Positions 12,780-23,100 of a DNA stretch of 64,000 bases are shown one piece after another. This DNA is from Paracentrotus lividus. Its lineage: Eukaryota > Echinodermata > Echinoidea > Camarodonta > Echinidae. The position numbers and the translations under genes were made by a program. Location: contig CALNVZ010000641.1 of assembly GCA_940671915.1 (NCBI GenBank), positions 36,430,248-36,494,247 of the forward strand, given 5' to 3'. Position 1 is the first letter of the stretch; each line of letters opens with the position of its first letter. The notes beneath the pieces were generated by a model that ran no database searches, had not been told where the DNA came from, and saw only the letters and a list, made by a program, of their open reading frames with translations.

Positions 12780-13645
12780 ACCGAGTGAGTCAGAAAAAAA
12801 TAGACACATAGAAAAATGTCAATAAAAAGAAATCCAATTGATGAACCCCAAAATATATACATATTCTGAAAGAGTAGCTCTTCCCGTATCTTCTGGTACC
12901 AATTTCGTGTATTATATCTTTACGCTTGGATGAACGCGACGCATTGTTTGTGAACATGTCAATTTCGAATTGTGCAAGAGTGGGAATGAGATTGAAACAA
13001 CAAAAGCTGACAAAAAAATGCTACTCCATCCTGAATAAAATAGTATAACTTTGTAAGGAAAATGTTTTGAGCCAAATAACTTTGTAAGGGTGTTGTTACA
13101 ATTATCGACTAGATTCTGTGTAAAAAAAAAATAAAAAATGATTCTTCAAGTAATCCACGAATGAGTACACATCAAAGTGTAAATTGTCACTGAGAGACCT
13201 AAAAGGCCTCTTAATAATTTTGAAAAGTGATTATTTTGCCTTTGACTTGTGCTCAATCATGCTTGACTTTATAGATCTATCTCATTTTCACACAAAATGT
13301 AGTCAGTCAAAATGTGTAACAACATCCCTGCCAGGTTATTAGGCGCAAGACATTTTCGTTAAAAAGTTATGCTATTTTAATCAGGATGGAGTTGCTTTTT
13401 AAATAGCTTTTTGTTGTTTTGATTTTACTCCCACTTTTGCACAATTCGAAATTTACATGTTCGCAAACAATGCTCCGTGTTCATCCAAGCGTAAAGACAG
13501 AACACACAAAATTGGTACCAAAAGATGCGGGACGAGTACTCTTTTGGAATATGTATATAATTTATAATTTGTGGTTTATAAACTGGCTTTCTTTGTATTG
13601 CCATTTCTCTAGGTGTCTAGTTTTTTTCTGACTCACTCGGTAGAT
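12780..13645. mobile_element. TA-flanked TIR transposon, non-autonomous (Tc1/mariner-like ends)
   Basis: Left end taccgagtgagtcagaaaaa and right end ttttttctgactcactcggta are perfect inverted copies flanked by TA, and the similarity continues inward for roughly 200 bases (left words ggtaccaatttcgtgt, tttacgcttggatgaa; right words ttcatccaagcgtaaa, acaaaattggtacc). Further in, cctgaataaaatag/ctattttaatcagg also pair. TA at both outer edges fits the Tc1/mariner superfamily. The roughly 860 bp have no transposase ORF. It sits between two GAT microsatellite tracts. Confidence 0.75.
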
Positions 13646-14034
13646 AAGATAAAGGTGATGATAATAATGGTGGTGGTGGTGGTGATTGTGCTGATTGCAA
13701 TTATATAATGGAAATGATGACGCTAGTGTTGATGATGATGATAATGAGGATGGGGATGATGATGGTGGTGGTGGTGATGGTGATGGTGCGGAAGATGGTG
13801 TTAATAATGTTGAAGAGGACAGTGATAATAACAATGAGGATAGCGGTGATAATAGAAGATGGCTTTCATCATATTACCCTGCAATTCCTATTTGATATTC
13901 ACTATGCAAGACAACGCATTGTGGACCAAACCGCTGCACACCAAGAAGAAGAAGAAGGTGAGAATATTGACACTGATTGATGCAGATAGATTTGACAATG
14001 ATGAGAGTGATGATGGTGGTAATGCTTTTACTGA

Positions 14035-14066
<32 letters not shown>

Positions 14067-14090
14067 ATGATAAATGGCGCTTTTCAAATG
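13645..14090. repeat. GAT microsatellite, second tract, with GCT run
   Basis: GAT/GGT repeats occupy 13650-13860; a smaller patch at 14000-14070 contains a (GCT)n run followed by (GAT)n. The predicted Asp-rich and Met-rich ORFs are simple-repeat translations and not genes. Confidence 0.8.
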
Positions 14091-14619
14091 CTGTTCATCA
14101 TCTTGATCGTCATCATGACTTGATTTATAATGGCCTGTAATGCCAAAGAGGATTGGCCTACAGTTTACAAATCACGCTCAAACAAGAAAGATTGTCATTT
14201 TCATCTTCAGAACAATAATATTATTTGTTATAACAATATCCTTTATGTGGGGGTAGGCTTTTCTTTCTATTATTTTGTATATTAAATCATCTTGTGACCC
14301 AACTGCCCAAATCCATCAAAACTTTTACAAATAGAAAATTTATATAGAATAGAGGAATAAACATACTCTTATGCTTGTGATGGGCTCTTAGTTTTCAACT
14401 TGGTTTCACTTTATTAAACAGCAACTACTATGGTAAGATTAATATTTTTGGAAAGATTTAAATCAGTAGTTTAGAAAATACATAAAACGTGGGGAAAATA
14501 GAATATCAAATATTGCGACTTATTCGTGGTTCCACAGTCATAAAATATCGTAATCAGGTAATTATATAATGTAACAATCCTATGAAAACATTCCAAAATA
14601 AAAAAGATTATAATCCAGG

Positions 14620-16630
14620 TATAAATTGAACATTTAAAACTCGAGATACATAATTAGTATTATGCCTCAAGTTTTTTCCTTATATGGTTACTTAATTATC
14701 CTCTTAAGCTATTGAAACCAGATATAGTATATCCGGTTTTGATAACATGAGGATGTTACTTACACTTTTCATTCTGGTCAAAGCTGGGACTTTACCTATT
14801 GTTAGATCAGGGATATGTAAGTGCTTACATTTCCCTGGTTAGATTACCACTCTGTTTCATTTGATGGCATATACTCTGAATAAACCAGATTGGTATCGAT
14901 TTTCCAGTCTATGGACTGGATTGTTAAAAATAGCAACGTTCAAAACAATATTAATACAAAGATCATATCGGTCATTTGATCTTTTGAAAAGCAACATAAT
15001 TGAGTATCAATATTGAACATTCAAAATCAAAATAATATATCCGTCTTTGTTTCTTTATCGAAATTACCTAATAGTAATCTCGAGCTATATATCCGCTTTT
15101 GATAACTCATTAAAAAAAAGTTGCTTGCACTTTTTTTTTTTTATTCATTCTGGTAAAAACTTGGCCTTTTCCCAAATGTTGTGAATTCCAGATTTGTAAA
15201 AACGACGTATATTCAACAATAGAAATGTTATATTTGTCTCACGTACAATAAAGGCCTAATGGTCTTTTGAAAATATCTGAAATTAAAAAGATCATAAATT
15301 GAGTATCAATTGAACATTTAAACTCGATTATTATACCTGATTTTGTTTGGTATATCAAACTTTATATCAAACACCTAATAGTAATCTCCAGCTATTAAAA
15401 CCAGATAAATAATATCCGGTTCTGATAAGTTGAAAAATGATCTGCTTACTTTTTGTTTTTAACTCTCTGTGGTATAAACTGGGACTTTACCTGAATATTG
15501 TTAAATGTCCATTATGCTCCATTTGATGAAATAAAAAGATTAAATTGACACGCAACACCATGTGTCCAGTTGTTATTACCAATTGACTATTGTACAGACT
15601 CTTAAAATTAGCAGCGCTATTAAGAAATATTAGCTAAAACATTAATCATATGATTTAACTTAGGTCTCATAGTCTTTGAGAAAAAAAAATATCCGTAAAT
15701 ATCAACAATATAATTAATTAATAACCGAACACGAAGGTGAATATTGTATTAGGTGCTGAATGTTATAAATATATTAATATCATTTTCATCATCATTATCA
15801 TCATCATTATCATCATCATCATCATCATCATTATCATTGATTGAGTATCAATTGAACATTTAAACTCAAGATATTGTTATATACTTTCCATTTTTATATT
15901 TATTTTGATTACCTTTTAGTAATCTCAAACTATAAATAGATAAATAACCATTATAAGTATCAGGATGCTATTTTTCAATATGGTGAAGAGTCTAGTGGAA
16001 GATGTACTTAAGTCACATTTTTTTCCAACATGAGTTTATTTGATAAAATGTATGCATACACCATCAGAAAACTGGTGCAAGAGTCAGTTTTGAAGAAAAA
16101 AAAATCAAATCCTAAGTGCCCCATGAAGGAAACCCCCATTTCAAAAACTTGAGGATTTTTAGTGGAAGAAGTACCTAAGTCCATAGTTTTAGTGGAAGAA
16201 ATATTTAAGTCCATAGTTTTAGTGGAAGAAGTACCTAAGTCCACCCAAGATTGGGTCAGAGATTTCGTTAGGGGAAGAGAGATGGGGGCAGCTCCGCCCA
16301 TTGGGGGGGGGGGTTAGAACAAACCCATATGAAGAGTGTTTCCGAGTAGGGTAGGGAAAATATTGTATTATGAACTAAATATTGTGTCTCTAAAATCTAA
16401 ATCGAGGTGGGAGGGGGGGGGGGCTATTGATCAGTTCTCAAACCCCCTACGCCCCCCAAATAAAATAAATAATAACAAAATTAGGGTGTGTCGCGTCGAG
16501 GTTCATATACGCAAAGTTTCACTGCAATGTTGCGGTTTTAAGTCAAATGATAAATTTACAGACGTGGATACGGGAGGGGTCGGAAGGTGCCCACTTCCTT
16601 AAAAAAATAAATAAAAAGCCCCCCCCCCCC

Positions 16631-16679
<49 letters not shown>

Positions 16680-17970
16680 TAGGGTAGGCCTTTTTTCCAT
16701 CCCACAGGAAATGTTTCATTGAAGTTTTCTCCTTGAACTATATAGAGTATTTTGAATATTGGTGTCGGACAGTCACAGATCCAGGGAAAAAGGGACCCGC
16801 CCCTTAAGCACAATAAAATAGAAAAAAATGCCCTGCGACACTGCCACCCCCACATGTATATTTCAAAATGTTTTAGTACAGTACTACACAAGGGTAAATG
16901 ACCTGTTCTTAAAAAATTATGTCCGACAGGCGCAGATCCAGGGGAATCCGGGCATGATTTATTTCGTAAAAAGGTGCCCCAAAATCATAAAAAAATTATA
17001 TTGGCACCCTCAAATGAAAAAAGTAAAGGGTCTATGCATTCACCAATTTTACTTACACACCATATGAAATCAAGAGAATGATTTAGTTATGCTAAAAAAA
17101 AACAATATGAACTGCCCCAAACAGGAAACCCCAATTTCATAAAATTAATGATTTTTAGTGGAAGAAGTACTAAGTCTATGGTTTTAGTGGAAGAAGTACC
17201 TAAGTCCCGTAGTTTTAGTGGAAAAGGTACTTAAGTCCAACTTCAGGCTTATTGATTATCATCGATAAGCATAAGCATACTTCTTCCACTAAACTCTTCA
17301 GTTAAATAGATTCTTCAAAATTGGGACTCTTATTGCACGGAGACCCTACTATAATGCTAGCCCATTGATATATTTCTAGTGTGTTTCATTGATGGCATAC
17401 TCTGCAAAGTAAATATTGATTTGAAAAGAAAAACCAGAATGCGAAGTGTGTTTATAATCAGTTAGGCCTACTGATTCTGGACTATTTGAATTAGGAACAT
17501 TCAAAGTAATATTATATATATTTCGGGTCAACACCTTGCCGGGATATTATGGAATATTATTGTTCGTTTGGGGTTTTCTATTAACATACTCTGACAAGAA
17601 AGTATTAAATTGAAAAGCAAAACCAGAATTAAAAGCACATGATTTAAATGGTGTTGATATGCCCACTAACAATAATCATGTACATTCAAACTTGAGATAT
17701 TTTAATGCATTAAAAAAAAAAAATAATAATAATATTTATTATAATTAATGAACTTTCAACCCTCTCATGCCTCTCGAACTATTGAAACCAAATAAAATAT
17801 ACCCAATTCGGGAGAAGAAGACGCATTTCAATAATTTAAAGTAAAAAGTAAAATGTTTTTATAATTATTTTACCTTTTCTGGTCAAAATTGATACTTTTG
17901 AAAATAAGCACATGCACAACGTTTTTCATTTGACTATGATTATGAAAAATTAAGTTGGGGAATTAACTTT
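14620..17970. repeat. Field of degenerate tandem repeats, at least five units
   Basis: A unit beginning with ttgaacatttaaactcgaga, followed 70-110 bases later by taatctcgagctattaaaac and a catatccggttttgataa-type segment, then by a cattctggtcaaagctggga-type segment, recurs starting near 14625, 15010, 15308, 15849 and, broken by an insertion, near 17685. Units are 300-540 bp apart and heavily diverged. An ATC microsatellite (15778-15838) and the TIR element at 15980-17305 interrupt the series. Confidence 0.6.
15980..17305. mobile_element. TIR element with multiple subterminal repeats (agtggaagaagtacctaagtcc)
   Basis: The left end reads gaagagtctagtggaagatg and the right end cttcttccactaaactcttc, i.e. 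inverted. Next to each end the phrase agtggaagaagtacctaag, often followed by tccatagtttt, is repeated in tandem: three times at about 16158-16245 on the left and three times at about 17156-17240 on the right, but on both sides in the same plus-strand direction. Interior has homopolymers (C/A run at 16620-16677, G runs at 16303 and 16413) and no convincing ORF. Confidence 0.65.
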
Positions 17971-18099
17971 AATTGAAGAATTTAAGTAGGCCTATAAAAA
18001 AATTCTAGATAGAATAAATTAAGAGGCAGTAAACAATGCAAGCGCAATGTTATTAAAAAATACTGCGTGCTGCTATGCTGGATATGAGACTAGCTTTAT

Positions 18100-19550
18100 T
18101 TTGACGAATGCTGAAAATTGTCTGTGGGAAAGGGCTGTAAACATTGATAAATAACGTAAGTTTTGTTGGAGCTTATGATTTTAAGAGTTTCAAATTATTT
18201 AGTAACATAATTTAGTTTACTGTCTTGTGATTTTTATTGTGTCAAGTTTACCCACAACATCATATAATCTATAAAAATATTTAGAGGTGTACGCCCTTTT
18301 TCTATTGTATTCGGTGAATGATTTTGTGTTGTCCGATATGTTGAGATTGGTGTATGGTAGAGTAGTAATCCCATATCGTCGGAGCGGCCGAGGCCGGCGG
18401 CGAGCGGGATGGCTAGCCGTTCGCGCTGACTGACGCGACGCCGCACAACGAAATGCCTACAAGTTCGTTCGTACAAAGCCAGAGGACAATGCATTTGGAT
18501 TGTTGGACGCTCTGATTAGCTATCCGCGTGGAGCTCCACCTCTGGTTGCGATGACTGAATTGCGTTGACCGTAGCTGAACAATGCGATTCAGCTGTTCCC
18601 GATAAAGGCCGCTTTTGTCGTGCGCGCTGTCAATCATAGCCAAAGTGGACCCATTTCGCAAGAAAAACTGCAAGACTCGACTTCACAAAACGTGCGCCGC
18701 AAAGCCACTCTTTCAATACTTTTTAGAATAGAAGAGAAATATAAAAAAGGAACTTCAACGAACTTCGCCCGACAGTTAACGTTAAAAATGTATAAAGAAA
18801 TGAGGACTTTCCAAAAAAATAAATGACGAATCTAAATTTTATCGTGACTATTGTTCATTTGAAGGCACAATGGTAGTGTATTTCATATGCTAACGTGATC
18901 ATTCGAGTGTCATGCATAAATTATGGAGTAAAAATTTCTATGTGCGCCGTGCTGGCGGACACCCGGCGGACATCACCGGATAAGTGAAGCTGCTATTCTT
19001 AGATTATAGAGGGACACAAATACACTTCATTTTTAGATTTACTCTATATTCCTTTAAGTTTTAATAATTTACTAAAATAAGGCGAAATATTTGATATTTG
19101 TGTGCATTAAATTTTCACAAATTTAGCGGTAGAATTTTTGGGTGATAGATGTTTAATGTGAGGTGAGATTGGTTGCACCGGGGGAGGAGCTTCACTGGAT
19201 GGAACTCAGCCGGATTCCAGCCGGACAGCCAATGTATTTTCACATACATAGCATAACAGGTTTTCATAGCCCCCCCCCCCACCCTGGCCTAAGCTAGGGC
19301 ATGCAATAAAAAAAAAATTTTTTTAAAAGCCTAGACAGATTAGGGTTATAGTTTAGATTTTTGTTGTAGATTTCAGTATTTCAAGGAAATTTGCCAAACT
19401 TGCCAGCACTCAAAATAAACTTTAGGTCCTTCTACATGTAAGTTCTATTTGTACAACATCCAGAAATATATGATTTTCAAGTGTTGCTTTGTTTTCTTTT
19501 ATTCCCAGTATAAAATTCTAAATCTGCGTTGTCATCTTGTTGTCTTACAG
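18100..19550. other. GC-rich patch upstream of IP6K, possible promoter area
   Basis: Between about 18375 and 18700 the DNA becomes CpG-rich (for example ggagcggccgaggccggcgg near 18380), unlike the AT-rich flanks. This could be a promoter or first untranslated exon of the IP6K gene 1.4-1.7 kb upstream of its coding start. However, most of 18440-18835 is a repeat that recurs at 42140-42715, so the CpG richness may simply belong to that repeat. No TATA box or initiator can be assigned. Confidence 0.3.
18440..18835 (+). repeat. Interspersed repeat, copy A (uninterrupted)
   Basis: Shares a long series of words in the same order with 42140-42715: ctctgattagctat, ggttgcgatgactgaa, tgcgttgaccgtagctgaac, gattcagctgtt, gtgcgcgctgtcaatcata, and further on gaacttcaac and tgacgaatct. 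Copy A is continuous where copy B is split by a TIR element, so copy A shows the pre-insertion state. Nature of the repeat unknown. Confidence 0.7.
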
Positions 19551-19655
19551 AAATGACTCCATGAACAAAATGGCCTGATCAGACGAAAGAAAGCAACACT
19601 TGACTGACTGGACTGTAAACTGGAGCAGGAGGACGGACCTTTATTAATGGTGACG
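19551..19655 (+). other. Candidate 5' UTR exon of the IP6K gene
   Basis: A strong acceptor (tgttgtcttacag) precedes a non-repetitive 105-nt stretch, followed by a possible donor (ggtgacggtgtgt). It contains only very short upstream ORFs (ATG-ACT-CCA-TGA and ATG-AAC-AAA-ATG-GCC-TGA), so it would be untranslated. The link to the coding exon at 20125 is inferred from position only. Confidence 0.3.
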
Positions 19656-20124
19656 GTGTGTTTGTATGTGACCTCACAAGTAGCAATGTACCCTTAATTC
19701 AAACAGTGCAATGACCTTTGACATTCCTACAAGTAAAGTACATTGACCTCCAGATCATATATAATTCTCCAGCCCTTAAAACAAGAGGATTTATTTTGGG
19801 AGAGCAGCCAAAAAAGATTACTAAAAAGAAATGTAATTTCAAGGTTCACATAAATTATGCAACTTTTGTGCCTTTTTTCATTTATTGTATCTGTGCTTTA
19901 ACTTAAAGCCTTCAAGCCTTAAATTCAGACAAATTCAAGACCAAAACAAATATTTATCGGCCATGATTTCTGCATTCAAGTTCTGAAGTACATGTAACTT
20001 TATAACTATTAGTGTGATGACAGAATCATCTCAAATTCCATGGCTTTGATATATGTACATGTATTCAACAAGGGTTTGTAAGGTCAAAGGTTAAGGGTCA
20101 AGTTGTTGTGAGCGTACAGCAGCC

Positions 20125-23100
20125 ATGGCCGTACCGGAAGGAGGGCTTCCTCTGACGCCGTTCATACATCAGGTTGGAGGTCACAGAGCGATCCTGCTGT
20201 ATGACAAACGCACTATCTGCAAACCAGCCTTTGAACGTGAGCTGCAGAACTACTGCTCCCTGGCTCCCATCATGGGTGACTTCATGCCAAAGTTCAAAGG
20301 TCAGGAAATTACAAATGTTTTAGATATTTTCATTTTCTTATGGATGGACTTTGTACCTAAAATTACAAACTGGGGCCTGTTTTTCAAAACCGTCATACAT
20401 GTAAGTCTAAGTTCTTGGACAACCCGTATGGACATGTGTAGTAGAATTAACTCACATTTCATTGGGATGTCCATGAACTTAGACTTATGATGGTTTCGGT
20501 CAAACAGGCCACAGGAAACTTACAAATGATTTAAATGTTCGTATGGGTGGTCTTTGTTCCTACATTTACAAACTGTTTGCTAAGACAGGTCTGATGCAAT
20601 GAAAGTCATTCTACCAGAATTGAATGATTTTTCATTGAAACATGATTTTTTTAAAAATTGTCTCTAGTCTCTTTCACTAAAAAGATAAATCATAATATAT
20701 ATTTATATGTAACTGTATCAAAAATAAGAATTACAAACCTTCACTCTTGCTATATTGAAAAAATACATTACAAGTATAGATTCATTTTAAAATATTTTAA
20801 AACCCTTACTCAGGTAAATGAACCTAACTTTATGTTAAAACTTGCATTCCTTCTCTAGGTGTTGTTGAAGTCGTCATTGAGAAGGATGAGGAAGGCAAAG
20901 TGACGTACAAGGCCATTACAGCGCCCTCTATATCTGACCATCTTGTGCTTCATGATGAAGCTCTGAGCAACATTGAACTGGAACCGATATCTTCTGTGGA
21001 ATCAAAGAGCACCATGAACCATGCTGTTGATGAAGGAGGGGATGTTTGTATTAATCATGAAAACCATGTGTCTTGTTCTGAGGGCCAGAGCTTCCATATC
21101 AACCAAAATACTTCACCTTGTCAAAGGTAATTTTTTATGTTAATGATAACAGTTATGAATTGAAATCAGGCTCTTTTTGACTCAATTTCAGGATAAAAGA
21201 AGAAAGATTGTAGACAAAGAAACAAAGAAGAGGAGGACAATAGGATCAAATTTTGATTTTGTGATCCTGTCCGAGTCTGAGATTATTTCATTTTTGTCTC
21301 GCCTGAACAAAGTTCGGCAGAGACCAGTGGGGCGTTTCATCAAAGGACTTGTCGGACGTTTTATCCAACAAACTGTTATAAGCTACTGAAATACTTGCAT
21401 CTGATTGGCTGAGAGCAAATTTGACGGATAAAATGTCTGACAAATCCTTTGATGAAATGCCCCCCTGGTAATCACTTTTCTTTTTAGTCTGTTGGTCTGT
21501 TATGAAAATGTTAAAGTTTTTATTTTTTTAAAACTTGCTCTCATTTCTTTATTTCAGCATCATTTGTGTTCACACGCAGTACAAATGATACTTGGGTAAT
21601 ACAAAATTTGTGTTGATAAGGATGATGGGGTCAAAGGTCATCTAGGGGTCAAAAGGTCAAATGATATGAGGCCATCTGTTACAAAAATGTTAAAGTTTTT
21701 GTTTAACTTTCTCTCATTTCTTTATTTCTTCATCAGTTGTATTCACACTTGGTACAAATGATTCTTGAGTAAAACCTCATGTGTGTTGATGAGGATGATG
21801 AGATCAAAGGTCATATAGGGGTCAAAAGGTCAACTTACAGGTCAACTTTTCTTAAACCTTTAGTTTTCTATATTTCTTCATACATTGTGTTCACACTTGG
21901 TACAAATGATTCTTGAGTAATACCACATGTGTGTTGATGAGGATGATGAGGTCAAAGGTCATAATATATGGGTCAAAAGGTCAATTTAAAGGTAAACTTT
22001 TCTTAAACTTATATTGCGTGTTTTATCGATAGCGAAATCAGGCGAGGCGAGACTTGTGGTTTGTGAACCACCTTGTATTCATTACTAAGCGATAACTTCT
22101 CCTAATTTTAGAATAACCCCAAACCATCGATGCCTTGATGACCGGACTGGACCAACTACTGAAAAGGTCTTTGAAGATGCAACTGAATACTGCTTCCGAC
22201 CTAGAGGAAATGGCCTTAACCCTTGGAGTCTGAGAGTTCATCATGAAGAGGCTCTGAGACTTACTACAGGAGAAAACAGACCCTTCAAAATACACACCAG
22301 TAAGCAAAGAGGTTTATATCCACTTGATCTAACTGCAGTTGCTCTGATTCTCCATTTGTCTAATACCACATAGGCTAAACCCATTTGGTCTACTAGTAAT
22401 GTGGTCTAATTCATACTTGTAATTCTCCGTTTGTCTAACACCACATGGGCTAAACCCATTTGGCCTACTAACAATTTGGTCTAATTCATACTTTGTCTAA
22501 TTCTCACTTTATCTAATGACCACTTGGGTTATTTGCCAATTCGTCTAATAGCCAAATAGTCTAAATCCCAAACGAATAGTTGGTGTATTTCCAGTTTGTA
22601 GTGGGCATTAGACGAACTGGACATTAGATGAAATGAGAATAAGGTGAAATGGTAAATAAGTGAAGTGGTGCTTAGACCAAAAGGTAATTAGACAAACTGG
22701 TTGTAGACGGAATGGGATTAGACCACGTGGAATGAGACTAAATGGACATGAGTCAAAGTGGATTTAGACTGAACACCAAGGGCCCGTTTCTCGAAACCGT
22801 CATAAGTCTAAGGTCATGGACATCCCATTGAAACACGTGTTAATTCTACAACACGTGTCCCTATGGGTTGTCCAAGAACTTAGACTTATGACGGTTTCGA
22901 GAAACGGGCCCCTGTTTACCAGAGAGATTGATTGACTGATCGGTTTATTCCACCTGACAGCTACGAAAGCCAATATATGCTTAAAATTATTAACTTCAGT
23001 CAGGATCATTAAAAAAAAATCTCTTCCAGCTGATGCTGTAGTCATTATTGAAAAACTTTGGATCAGACAGGAATTGCCGGAGATGTTGAAGCTAATCAGT

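Noticed and set aside
16556-16891. 111-codon minus-strand ORF with a poly-Phe run
   Set aside because: Phe run is the translation of a 40-base A/T homopolymer inside a transposon.
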